Shown in pieces: positions 1 through 8,609 of a DNA stretch of 64,000 bases. The number at the start of each line of letters is the position of its first letter. Positions within the stretch are counted from its first letter, which is position 1. Made by a program: the position numbers and the translations under genes. Source of the DNA: Dyadobacter tibetensis Y620-1 (GTDB lineage: Bacteria; Bacteroidota; Bacteroidia; Cytophagales; Spirosomataceae); NCBI RefSeq assembly GCF_000566685.1, contig NZ_AZQN01000005.1, forward strand, positions 220,157 to 284,156, read 5' to 3'. The notes beneath the pieces were generated by a model. The model saw nothing but the letters and a program-made list of their open reading frames with translations, was not told where the DNA came from and did no database searches.

Positions 1-2
1 AG

Positions 3-2513
3 GTTCTAACTTATGATGTAGAGGATCTGATGCCTGATGTCGAACTAAGTAGTTATGGTTTCGATTCGATAATTTTAACCAAGTTTACCAATCAATTCAA
101 CGACTATTACGAGCTTGACTTGTCTCCAGCTGAATTTTTTACTTATTCAACTATACGGGAGCTGGCTGGTTTTATGATCGATCATTATCTAGACGAGATA
201 GGACCTAAATATAGTCATCTGATTAGTAATCTCACTTCTGAAGTAGCGGAAGAGTCTAGAATTTTGCCAAACGGACCTACTGGGAGGTATCCTAATTCAA
301 AATCTAATCCTTCAACAAAAGATGATGATGAAAAGGATCCGGTAGCCATTGTGGGGATGTCAGGTCGTTTTCCTGGGTCTGAAAATTTGGTGGAATTTTG
401 GGAGCAGCTAACAGGTAACAAGGACCTTATCCGTGAAATTCCACCTGACCGATGGGACTGGAAATCATACTATGGAGATTCCCGTCGTGATGCGCTAAAA
501 ACGAAAGCAAAATGGGGAGGTTTTATTTCTGATATAGATAAATTTGACGCCTCTTTTTTTGAAATTTCAGCCCGAGAAGCGGAATTGATGGATCCCCAGC
601 ATAGGATAACCTTAGAGGCTGTGTTTTCTGCTTTAGAGGATGCGGGTATTCCAACCAGTAAGTTGAAGGGAACTAGTGTGAGTGTATTTATTGGAGTGCT
701 AAATAACGACTATGCCGATTTGTTAAGCGAGCAGCGGGAGCTTCGTGTGCATGCTCATTATGCTACAGGTAATACCCATTCAATGCTGGCTAATCGTATC
801 TCGTATCTATTGGATATTCATGGCCCGAGTGAACCAATCGATACGGCTTGCTCCAGTTCATTGATAGCCTTAAACCGTGCAGTGGATAGTATTCAGTCTG
901 GCCGTTGCGCAATGGCTATTGCTGGAGGAGTGAACTCTTTGCTCTCTGTAGATACTACCTTGGCTGTAAGTAATGCTGGTATGCTGAGTGAAGATGGCAG
1001 ATGCCGGACGTTCGATCAGCGTGCCAATGGATATGTTCGAGCGGAGGGTGTAGGAATATTGGTTTTAAAATCACTCAGCCAGGCCCAAAAAGATGGTGAT
1101 CACATTTATGCCCTTATTCGGGGAACCGCCGAAAATCATGGTGGAAGAGCTAATACTCTAACTTCTCCCAACCCGATTGCCCAGAAGGAAGTAATATTGA
1201 ATGCTTATCGTCGCGCGGGTGTAGATCCTCGTACGATAAGCTATATTGAGGCTCATGGCACCGGGACAGCTCTAGGAGATCCCATTGAGGCGGAAGGATT
1301 GAAAATGGCATTTGAAACCCTCTTTAATGAATGGGGGTTAAGTACTCCTTCTCATCCTGTATGCAGTATAGGGAGTGTCAAAACCAATATTGGTCACCTA
1401 GAGTCTGCGGCAGGGGTAGCGGGTGTAATTAAGGTGTTATTATCTATGAAACATCGCATCCTTCCGGGAAACCCTCAATTAGAAAATGCAAATGAGTTTC
1501 TTCGACTGAACGGAAGCTCCTTTACCCTTCAAAAGAAAACTACACCCTGGATTTCTCCTGAAAATACTCCTCGGAGGGCAGGGGTCAGTAGTTTCGGATT
1601 TGGGGGAACTAATGCGCATATCGTTTTGGAAGAATACATTCCATCCGTTCCAGCTGATTTATCTCAGCAAGAACAGGTAATAATTCTGCTTTCAGCCAAA
1701 AACAAAGATAGGCTAAGGAAACGTGTGGAAGATTTACATGCCTATTTAGTACTCAATCCAGAAGTTTCTATCCATCAGGTAGCCTATACGCTCCAAGTAG
1801 GTCGAGATCATTTATCACAGAGAATGGGCTTTGTAACCGTTTCTGTCATCGAATTACAGGAAAAACTGAAAAATTTTCTAAAGGATGATGCTGTTTTTTG
1901 TGAGGGCCATACAGATGAGGGAAATGGGCCGGTTAAATTATTAGATAGCGATAAAGGGAATCGACTTCTAGACCTGGGCCAGTACGAGCAGCTCTTAGAA
2001 TTATGGTGTTTGGGGGGAGTAGTAGATTGGAAAAGACTATACCCCTTGGGCAGTCCGGGGAAAATAAGTCTACCCACCTATCCCTTTGCTCGGGAGCGCC
2101 ATTGGATCCTCCCTTCTCCGGAGAAAAAAAGCCATAGCCAGATAGTCGCAATCCCGGTTGCAATTCGAGAAGAAAACTCTGAAACTTATGGAATGGGTCT
2201 ACCCTTAAGTCGTATAGGTGAACCTGACTTCTTAGATCTGTTAAAAGATCGGTTGGCTATTATAGCGGCTGAGACTGTTAAAAAAATGAAAAGTGATATT
2301 GATATCGAGAAGGATTTTTTTGAAAATGGTTTCGATTCCTTGTCGGGTGTGGAGCTTATCCGCAATATAAATGCTGTACTTCCAATTACACTAGACTTTG
2401 CCGACCTATTTAGCAATCCAACTATTTCCACACTTTCGGACTATATATATGCCCAGCTATCGACAGGGATTTCTTATGGGCCCCAAGTCCTTACGAATTC
2501 CATTCATAAATAA
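3..2513 (+). CDS. trans-AT polyketide synthase, 3' part (ACP-KS-ACP)
   Basis: The reading frame is open to the left edge (first whole codon at 3), so the start lies upstream; the ATG at 30 is internal, inside an acyl carrier domain. Numbering from that ATG: a carrier-protein domain with phosphopantetheine Ser13 in YGFDSI; a linker; a complete ketosynthase from about 103 to 535 with active Cys274 (DTACSSS), His409 (EAHGTGT) and His456 (NIGHLES); a post-KS linker ending about 705 with the LPTYPFARERHW motif; and a terminal carrier domain with Ser770 (GFDSLSG). No acyltransferase, reductase, methyltransferase or thioesterase domain is present in this part. A KS without a cis AT, next to a discrete AT, is the hallmark of trans-AT PKS, a cytosolic megasynthase extending acyl chains. 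Product unknown because most of the assembly line is off the window. Confidence 0.93.
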   Translation, partial: VLTYDVEDLMPDVELSSYGFDSIILTKFTNQFNDYYELDLSPAEFFTYSTIRELAGFMIDHYLDEIGPKYSHLISNLTSEVAEESRILPNGPTGRYPNSKSNPSTKDDDEKDPVAIVGMSGRFPGSENLVEFWEQLTGNKDLIREIPPDRWDWKSYYGDSRRDALKTKAKWGGFISDIDKFDASFFEISAREAELMDPQHRITLEAVFSALEDAGIPTSKLKGTSVSVFIGVLNNDYADLLSEQRELRVHAHYATGNTHSMLANRISYLLDIHGPSEPIDTACSSSLIALNRAVDSIQSGRCAMAIAGGVNSLLSVDTTLAVSNAGMLSEDGRCRTFDQRANGYVRAEGVGILVLKSLSQAQKDGDHIYALIRGTAENHGGRANTLTSPNPIAQKEVILNAYRRAGVDPRTISYIEAHGTGTALGDPIEAEGLKMAFETLFNEWGLSTPSHPVCSIGSVKTNIGHLESAAGVAGVIKVLLSMKHRILPGNPQLENANEFLRLNGSSFTLQKKTTPWISPENTPRRAGVSSFGFGGTNAHIVLEEYIPSVPADLSQQEQVIILLSAKNKDRLRKRVEDLHAYLVLNPEVSIHQVAYTLQVGRDHLSQRMGFVTVSVIELQEKLKNFLKDDAVFCEGHTDEGNGPVKLLDSDKGNRLLDLGQYEQLLELWCLGGVVDWKRLYPLGSPGKISLPTYPFARERHWILPSPEKKSHSQIVAIPVAIREENSETYGMGLPLSRIGEPDFLDLLKDRLAIIAAETVKKMKSDIDIEKDFFENGFDSLSGVELIRNINAVLPITLDFADLFSNPTISTLSDYIYAQLSTGISYGPQVLTNSIHK

Positions 2514-2550
2514 TGGCTATTAGCCATTGTCGAACTTTAAAAATATTGAT

Positions 2551-4785
2551 ATGAAAGCAGTTATGTTCCCCGGCCAGGGGTCACAATTTAAAGGAATGGG
2601 CAAGGACCTATTTAAGGGATACAAAACAGAAACTATTGGTGCTTCTGAACTACTAGGATATGATCTGGAAGAACTTTGTTTGCGGGATCCTCAGAAATTA
2701 TTAAGTCAAACTCAGTATACCCAGCCGGCTATCTATACCGTCAATTCCTTCGCTTATTTCGACCGTCCTACCCAGGTGCCATCTTATTTGATAGGTCATA
2801 GTTTAGGGGAGTATAATGCCCTACTGGCGAGTGGTGTATTCGATTTTATGACGGGCTTAAAGTTGGTAAAAAAAAGAGGAGAACTTATGGCCGCCGCTTC
2901 TGGTGGAGGGATGGCGGCAGTTTTAGGAGTATCAAGGGAACATCTTATTCAACTGCTCGCGGCGGAGGGGTTTATGGATGTTGATATTGCTAATCTGAAC
3001 ACCCCCACACAGACTGTGTTGTCAGGGCCTAAAACGACGATGTCGCAAGTAATAAAACAGTTTCTTGAACGGAAAATAAATATTATTCCCTTAAATGTAA
3101 GTGCCCCTTTTCATTCTCGCTATATGAAAGCGGCAGCAGACGAGTTTAAAATATTTCTAAAGGGTATTATTTTCCATCCTCTGAAAATTCCGGTAATTGC
3201 CAACGTCATGGCTCTGCCATATAGTAATGAACAGATTGCATCGGTATTGAGTGCCCAAATCGCTGGCCCAGTGCAATGGGTTGATTCTATCCGCTTACTT
3301 GTGGGGTATGGAGTGGATACTTTCGATGAAGTTAATGGGACTTTACTGACTAAAATGACCAATGAGATACGTCGAGAATGTAGTCCGATCTTGGATGATA
3401 AAGTGGATGACAAAATAAATCATATCATTACTGCTTCCGGGAGGACTGGGAAAGATGTTGAAAACCAAGTAGATGCAACCAGCTTAGGTAGCAAGGATTT
3501 CAAAGCTTCCTATAGGGTGAAATATTCGTATGTTGTGGGATCTATGTACAGAGGCATTTCATCGGCGGAAATGGTCATTAAATTGGCTCGTTCCGGGATT
3601 CTTAGCTTCTTCGGAAGCAACGAATTACCCTTAGATGTGGTTCAGCAAAATGTCAATCAAATTCAGGAGGCATTGAAAGGAAAGCATCCATTTGGTGTCG
3701 CTGTAAGGTATAACCCTAATGATACAAATTATGATATGCAGTTAATAGACTTATGTCTTCAGCTGGGAGTCAAAAATATTGAAGTTTCAGCATACTTGCA
3801 GCTTACTCCAGCCCTCATTCGTTTTAAGGCAAAAGGTATGCGTCGAGATGTGAAAGGCAATCCTATGAATGAGCATCGCATAATGGCCAAGGTATCAAGG
3901 CCTGAAGTGGCCGAGACTTTTTTTCAGCCTCCTTCGCAAGGCGATTTAGTAAAACTTGTAGAACATGGATTAATTACTGACCAACAGGCACAGGATGTCT
4001 CTAAGGTTTCAATTGCCGATGATATCTGTGTAGAGTCCGAGACTGTTGGGGCGCTGGTGCTATTGCCAAGTATAATCTTATTACAGAAGCAGATTATAAA
4101 AAAATTTCCGGAGGCCATTAAGGTTCGGATCGGATTGTCGGGGGGAATTGGGACTCCCCAAGCGATAGCTTGTGCCTATGTTTTGGGTGCCGACTTCGTA
4201 CTTACGGGCTCCATAAATCAATGTACTGTGGAAGCAGGAATTAATGCGATTAGTAAAGATCTTCTCCAAGAAATTGATATTCATGATACTATCCTTGCTC
4301 CCTCGAGCGATTTCTTTGAAATGGGAGTTCAAGAGCAAGTTGTGAAAAAAGGGACGCTCTTTCCTTTAAGGGCTAGAAAGCTTTACACCCTATATTGTCA
4401 GTATAATTCGTTGGAGGAAATTCCGGAGAAAATTAAGTTTCAACTAGAAAGAGATTTTTTCAAGGCACCCATAGCACAAATGCTTCAACATGTTCAAAAC
4501 GAACTTCTTAAACAGAATAAATATGATGAACTAGATAGAGTTAAGCAACAGCCAAAGTTGATGCTGGGACAGCTTTTTCGATTATACTTGGAGCGGTCGC
4601 GTTTATTGCCCTTCCAAGAAGAGGACAGCAATAAAATGAATTTTCAATTAAGATCAAGCCCAGCATTGGGTGCTTTCAATCAATTCGTATGTAGTACCTC
4701 TTTAGAAAGTTGGCGCAATCGTTATGTGGATAAAATTGGCGTGATGCTCATGGAACATGCCGCGGACATCTTATCTAAAAAATGA
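2551..4785 (+). CDS. Trans-acting acyltransferase fused to PfaD-type enoylreductase
   Basis: The N-terminal domain (about residues 1-290) is a malonyl-CoA:ACP transacylase: FPGQGSQ at 6-12, nucleophile Ser84 in GHSLGE and His in APFHSRY. From about 320 to the end it is a PfaD-family FMN-dependent enoyl reductase (nitronate monooxygenase-like TIM barrel): PFGVAVRYNP, the IEVSAYLQLTPALIRF stretch, SGGIGTPQA and GADFVLTGSINQ. In trans-AT PKS systems such fusions load malonyl units onto the AT-less modules and reduce enoyl intermediates in trans. I chose ATG 2551, which begins at the domain (MKAVMFPGQ); a TTG 24 nt earlier in frame is possible but adds no conserved residues. It follows the PKS gene by 37 nt on the same strand, so it is probably co-transcribed. 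Confidence 0.92.
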   Translation: MKAVMFPGQGSQFKGMGKDLFKGYKTETIGASELLGYDLEELCLRDPQKLLSQTQYTQPAIYTVNSFAYFDRPTQVPSYLIGHSLGEYNALLASGVFDFMTGLKLVKKRGELMAAASGGGMAAVLGVSREHLIQLLAAEGFMDVDIANLNTPTQTVLSGPKTTMSQVIKQFLERKINIIPLNVSAPFHSRYMKAAADEFKIFLKGIIFHPLKIPVIANVMALPYSNEQIASVLSAQIAGPVQWVDSIRLLVGYGVDTFDEVNGTLLTKMTNEIRRECSPILDDKVDDKINHIITASGRTGKDVENQVDATSLGSKDFKASYRVKYSYVVGSMYRGISSAEMVIKLARSGILSFFGSNELPLDVVQQNVNQIQEALKGKHPFGVAVRYNPNDTNYDMQLIDLCLQLGVKNIEVSAYLQLTPALIRFKAKGMRRDVKGNPMNEHRIMAKVSRPEVAETFFQPPSQGDLVKLVEHGLITDQQAQDVSKVSIADDICVESETVGALVLLPSIILLQKQIIKKFPEAIKVRIGLSGGIGTPQAIACAYVLGADFVLTGSINQCTVEAGINAISKDLLQEIDIHDTILAPSSDFFEMGVQEQVVKKGTLFPLRARKLYTLYCQYNSLEEIPEKIKFQLERDFFKAPIAQMLQHVQNELLKQNKYDELDRVKQQPKLMLGQLFRLYLERSRLLPFQEEDSNKMNFQLRSSPALGAFNQFVCSTSLESWRNRYVDKIGVMLMEHAADILSKK

Positions 4786-4806
4786 GGCCTAAAAATAATA
4801 TATCAA

Positions 4807-5535
4807 ATGAGCAATTCAAAGAGAAAAATATTCTTGCTGCATTTTGCAGGTGGAAGTAGATATTCTTACCAATTCCTTAGTCCGTATTTAGAGACTTTTG
4901 ATTTAAGACCTCTGGAACTCCCAGGTCGGGGAAAACGACATCAGGAAAAGTTATTGGAAAGGTTTACGGATGCACTTGACGACATAACAAGTCAGATAGA
5001 AAAGGAAATTGAGCCCGATGTAGATCTTATTTTTGGACATAGCCTAGGTGCAATATTAGGTTTCTGGGTTACAGAACGTTTGGAGAAAATCAATAAAAAG
5101 CCTGGGTGCCTAATTGTTAGTGGCAATGCCAGCCCAGCAGTGGGCAAGTCAGATTTTTTGCAATCCTTACATCAGCTCCCTGAGGCAGAGTTTGCCAGTG
5201 CCCTTAGGAAAATGGGTGGAATTCCGGAAGAGCTTTTCCAAAATAAAGACTTATACAAATTTTACGAACCTATATTACGAGCAGACTTAAAACTTGTAGA
5301 TTCTGTAGGCGGTCTTATGCCTGGGCTGATCAGAACGTCTATATTTGCAATGATGGGACACCAGGAAAAAAGTGCACATCGAATTGAACAGTGGCAGAGC
5401 TTCACCATTGCTGATTTCGAATATAAATGCATGGAAGGGGGACATTTTTTTATTTATCAGCACCCCGAAAAAATCGCAAATATTATTCAAGATATAGATA
5501 GCTCGAAGAAACAAGTTGATCTTCTCGCCACATAG
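4807..5535 (+). CDS. Type II thioesterase (GrsT-like)
   Basis: 242-residue alpha/beta hydrolase with the standard layout of a stand-alone editing thioesterase of PKS/NRPS clusters: LLHFAGGS near the N-terminus (oxyanion region), the ELPGRGKR motif at about 37-44, nucleophile Ser79 in FGHSLGA and catalytic His213 in GGHFF. Family role: it hydrolyses stalled or misprimed acyl groups from carrier proteins in the cytosol. It starts 21 nt after the AT/PfaD gene and is the last gene before a hairpin terminator. Because the upstream PKS protein ends in a carrier domain with no integrated thioesterase, this enzyme could also take part in product release; that is inference. Confidence 0.92.
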   Translation: MSNSKRKIFLLHFAGGSRYSYQFLSPYLETFDLRPLELPGRGKRHQEKLLERFTDALDDITSQIEKEIEPDVDLIFGHSLGAILGFWVTERLEKINKKPGCLIVSGNASPAVGKSDFLQSLHQLPEAEFASALRKMGGIPEELFQNKDLYKFYEPILRADLKLVDSVGGLMPGLIRTSIFAMMGHQEKSAHRIEQWQSFTIADFEYKCMEGGHFFIYQHPEKIANIIQDIDSSKKQVDLLAT

Positions 5536-5586
5536 AGTTTCTATCTTTACTTGATATGGGAAATATTCTATTTAAATAATATAAAG

Positions 5587-5631
5587 CCAGTTTTCCGCTC
5601 CCTTAGGTATTAGATGTGGAAAACTGGTTTT
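5587..5631 (+). terminator. Hairpin terminator after the PKS operon
   Basis: Perfect 10-bp inverted repeat CCAGTTTTCC (5587-5596) / GGAAAACTGG (5618-5627) followed by TTTT. It lies between the plus-strand thioesterase and the convergent minus-strand gene at 5651; the A-rich left flank would let it work for both strands. Confidence 0.7.
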
Positions 5632-5650
5632 GTACTAATCTAATGGACTA

Positions 5651-6256
5651 TTATTTGAAGCCCCCTGTAATCTTTAATTCATAATGACATTGACTTTGTT
5701 CATTTAATATCAACAGTTGAATTCCGATTTTAGCATTTATTCCAAGCTCCTCATTAATTCCATGAAGGTAAGGGGAGATCACGGGCCAAGTTAAATGATC
5801 GACAATCCCAGTAGTAAAGGCAATTTTATGGTACCGGTCTACGCCTCTAATAGTCATTTTAAGTTCTTGCTCATCTAGTCGGTTAATCGTAAAACTATAC
5901 TCGGGATTGGCGGTGAAAATGGTGATCAAAATAATCTTAAAAAATCCTTCTATATCCCTATTAATGCCTTCTTTATCTAAACTGCGAGCAGCATTAATTT
6001 TCCCTAAATTATACATTGTATCATTAGCAATGGGGTCGATATGTTCGAAACCACAGTATGCGCCGGCATGTTTTAGAACAACTCCAAACATAGCCGCTGA
6101 TATATCAGAAAGGCGCTGTACCAATTCAGAAGCAGAGCTTGGGAAAAGTTCTGCAATGAGTTGATCCCGATCAATATCAGGTAGATATTGATCATGGGCT
6201 CTAAAGGCTGAAAGTTGTGAATATAATGAAGGTAGCGTGTCTACTATTAAGGTCAT
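5651..6256 (-). CDS. Uncharacterised 201-residue protein
   Basis: I do not recognise this protein. It has no signal peptide or membrane segment and looks like a soluble alpha/beta protein. The most conserved-looking part is the C-terminal third, with RGVDRYHKIAF followed by a WP and a YLHGINEELGI stretch and an ordered strand at the end (YELKITGG). It converges on the PKS operon across a shared terminator and its start faces a 548-bp AT-rich gap before the LuxR-type gene. A link to polyketide biosynthesis is possible from position only; it could equally be the first gene outside the cluster. Confidence 0.7.
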   Translation of the reverse strand: MTLIVDTLPSLYSQLSAFRAHDQYLPDIDRDQLIAELFPSSASELVQRLSDISAAMFGVVLKHAGAYCGFEHIDPIANDTMYNLGKINAARSLDKEGINRDIEGFFKIILITIFTANPEYSFTINRLDEQELKMTIRGVDRYHKIAFTTGIVDHLTWPVISPYLHGINEELGINAKIGIQLLILNEQSQCHYELKITGGFK

Positions 6257-6631
6257 AATGAAGTATTTAAAAGTAAGTATTTATCCGGTAGTTTAAGGAG
6301 GTAAAACCACCTCTTCAAATGGCTAGTTAAAAGCTTGAGAGCCTCAATAAAATTAGGGTGTCCAACGGTTATAATTAGTATTATGTAACCATTCAGATAA
6401 TCTAATAATATCCACTAATTTAAATCTAATATTTGATATGTATGTCTATGCATTGAGGAAAAATGCAAAGAAAGTTCTAGATATCAGATAGGCAAGAATC
6501 AGTAATTCATTTACGGAATTACTTTCCTTCAAATTACTTCGTTCCTATCTTAAAATCGCCGTCATTACTAGCCAGAAAAGCCTGTTTTTCGGAGGTAGAG
6601 GAGGGCCAGTCGACTTCATTTCCACGCATGG

Positions 6632-6655
6632 TGATTAGCAATTTATTGCTAATCA
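6632..6655. promoter_or_regulatory. Perfect 10-bp dyad upstream of the LuxR-type gene
   Basis: TGATTAGCAA (6632-6641), a 4-nt TTTA loop, then TTGCTAATCA (6646-6655). No T-tract follows on either strand, so a protein-binding dyad is as likely as a transcript hairpin. It lies 150 nt upstream of the regulator start. Confidence 0.4.
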
Positions 6656-6733
6656 TAGTTTGTTCTATAGCATGAAATAGTCAATAACCGGGAGATGGAG
6701 GTAAATAATAGGTCAAAAAAAATCATATTTGCA

Positions 6734-6741
6734 TAAGTTTG
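6734..6741 (+). promoter_or_regulatory. Possible -7 box (TAAGTTTG)
   Basis: Matches the Bacteroidota -7 consensus TAnnTTTG, 63 nt upstream of the ATG of the LuxR-type gene. No TTTG is seen at the expected -33 distance, so the assignment is weak. Confidence 0.35.
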
Positions 6742-6804
6742 GAATAGAAAAGTATGGTCAAATTTTATTGATTATTTGATCGGAATGAAATTATAATTTT
6801 TACT

Positions 6805-7503
6805 ATGTTACACACACTCATCATCGAAAGTAGACCAGTCATTCGCGAAGGAATTAAATGTTTGTTAAATGAAAAATTTGATAATATCCGTTTAATTGAA
6901 GTTGACAACATTCAAAACATTAAAAACAAATCTCAAGGTTTCAGCCCGGAACTGGTCATTATGGCAATAGACCGGCAAGGAGGGAATCGAATAGCAGAAG
7001 TAAAGAGTCATTTTAGAGAGAGCAAAATCATTATTTTTGATCCAAGTGGCTCTTCCGAATCGGCCATTCAATATCTCAAGTTTGGAGCTCATGGATACCT
7101 CTCTCAGGAAAGCGATGCGTCCATGCTGGAGCGTTGCGTAGGTATGGTCCTTGAAGGGAAATATTATATAGACCCATCGGATTTTAACAGCATGCTTACG
7201 GAACTTATTGATCATGGTTCGGTATCTACGAAACCCAATTCGAGCATGAGGAAGCTGTCTTTGACCATGCGGCAGAGAGAAATTGCCTTTTTATTGGCAC
7301 AGGGCATGGGAACCTCAAAGATTGCAGAAAGGTTGGGACTAAAAGCCTCAACCATCAGCACAGTGAAGTACACGATTTTTTCCAAATTGAATGTGCAGAG
7401 TATAATAGAACTGAATAGGGTCTTACAAGAAAAAAACCTATTGGAAACGAAGCGGGGCACATCATCTGTTTCCACCGTATCAGGGTTGTCATCAAAAGGA
7501 TAG
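6805..7503 (+). CDS. LuxR/NarL-type regulator with degenerate receiver domain
   Basis: 232 residues: an N-terminal receiver-like domain (about 1-125) and a C-terminal LuxR-type HTH (about 148-205, LTMRQREIAFLLAQGMGTSKIAERLG). The receiver keeps the fold signature (SRPVIREG, FGAHGYL) but the acidic pair is E-S, the phospho-acceptor Asp position is Ala (LVIMAID, where families have LLDI), the Thr/Ser switch position is Asp and the conserved Lys after GYL is Gln. Phosphorylation is therefore unlikely; such regulators usually act through oligomerisation, ligand or partner binding. No kinase gene is adjacent. It is the first plus-strand gene after the PKS operon, so control of that cluster is possible but only inferred. 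Confidence 0.85.
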   Translation: MLHTLIIESRPVIREGIKCLLNEKFDNIRLIEVDNIQNIKNKSQGFSPELVIMAIDRQGGNRIAEVKSHFRESKIIIFDPSGSSESAIQYLKFGAHGYLSQESDASMLERCVGMVLEGKYYIDPSDFNSMLTELIDHGSVSTKPNSSMRKLSLTMRQREIAFLLAQGMGTSKIAERLGLKASTISTVKYTIFSKLNVQSIIELNRVLQEKNLLETKRGTSSVSTVSGLSSKG

Positions 7504-7551
7504 GATTTATATCTCCTTACCCCCTCCCATTTTTTTGTTTCCATAAAAGCA

Positions 7552-8007
7552 ATGTTTCGTTGCTTTTCTTTTCTGCGGCTTGGTATCGTACTCCCATCTT
7601 TTATTTTACTGGCCATAATAGAAATTGTGAAATACCTCTTAGACTGCGAATTAGTAAGAGAGGCTATTACGCATAGAAACAATAACGAAGGGTCGATTGG
7701 AGAAGACTTCTTTTTTAGCTTCCTCTCAATTTTTTCGTTCCGATGCTCAAACTTCGCGGCGTTTGAAGTTTATGTGCTAATCTGCTCCCTTTTATTCGCG
7801 TTTAAATTAATGGAAGCTAACTTTTTCATGGCTCGATATAGGAGGGGCATTCTCCCTAGGAGGCACTCCTTTTATATGCAATGGAGAGAAGCTGAAACGG
7901 CAATATATAAAATGGCAAGCTTTCCATTGAGTAAATCGGTAAAACACGAATTATCCATAGAATATTCTAGAAAATTATATAGCATAAATTTGCTAATTTA
8001 TAATTGA
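7552..8007 (+). CDS. Possible small membrane protein, doubtful
   Basis: 151-codon frame starting 48 nt after the regulator. It encodes two hydrophobic stretches (about residues 8-30 and 70-90) and a basic C-terminal third. I recognise no family, codon choice is not clearly gene-like, and an overlapping frame exists on the other strand. It may be a lineage-specific two-helix protein or non-coding. Confidence 0.22.
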   Translation: MFRCFSFLRLGIVLPSFILLAIIEIVKYLLDCELVREAITHRNNNEGSIGEDFFFSFLSIFSFRCSNFAAFEVYVLICSLLFAFKLMEANFFMARYRRGILPRRHSFYMQWREAETAIYKMASFPLSKSVKHELSIEYSRKLYSINLLIYN

Positions 8008-8609
8008 GACATAGCATAAATTTATGTATTTGATCCTCAAGGGATAAAGTTTTATCGAATTCTACTAATATTTGCAGGGTTTCTATTGATGTAGTCCCAT
8101 ATTAAACTGAAGTATATTTTAAGAGAATAATTGTACAGATTTACTCATTTAATAACGTTTTCGGTCCCCTCCTTTTCAATAAAAAACCTTTCAAAAGATT
8201 TTCAATAAGCATCAGATCAGAAATTAGACTAAGTTTTTCACAAGAAATTATTCGAGACAATATTTTCTAAAGCGATCTCATAATAGACGTAAGTACAAAT
8301 AAAAGTTTAGTTAATGGTTTAGATAGAACTTTTATCCATAAAAATCGAAGTAGTCAAATAACTTTTCATTATGTGTGATATAACGTTGCCGAACCTTACA
8401 AGGCCTGATATATTCTGATGCCGGAATCAAATTTAAACAGGAGATTTAATAACCTGGTCATTGAAAAATAAATGAACAGGTGCCTAAAATTATAGGCCTT
8501 ATTACTTATAAATATTTTGGAAAATTAAATTTAGCAGAAGTAACATGTAAAATAGAGCATAACACAGCACCTAATTCAACACACTCTTCAAATAAACTAT
8601 ACATACGAC
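8008..8609. other. 602-bp AT-rich intergenic region
   Basis: No reading frame of note. A short direct repeat of TAGCATAAATTT occurs at its left edge (around 7979 and 8013). It probably carries the promoter and a long leader of the T9SS gene at 8610, but I see no clean TAnnTTTG box. Confidence 0.5.

Larger units (their letters stand above)
6257..6804. other. 548-bp intergenic region with one dyad
   Basis: AT-rich, no credible reading frame on either strand. It holds a perfect dyad at 6632-6655 and a TAAGTTTG box at 6734-6741, both listed separately, and presumably the promoters of the two divergent flanking genes. Confidence 0.6.

Noticed and set aside
2527..2550. TTG start for the AT/PfaD gene
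   Set aside because: The ATG at 2551 starts exactly at the conserved acyltransferase domain; the extra eight residues are not domain-like.
7212..7682. 156-codon minus-strand frame across the end of the LuxR-type gene
   Set aside because: Overlaps a well-supported gene on the other strand and its translation shows no domain.
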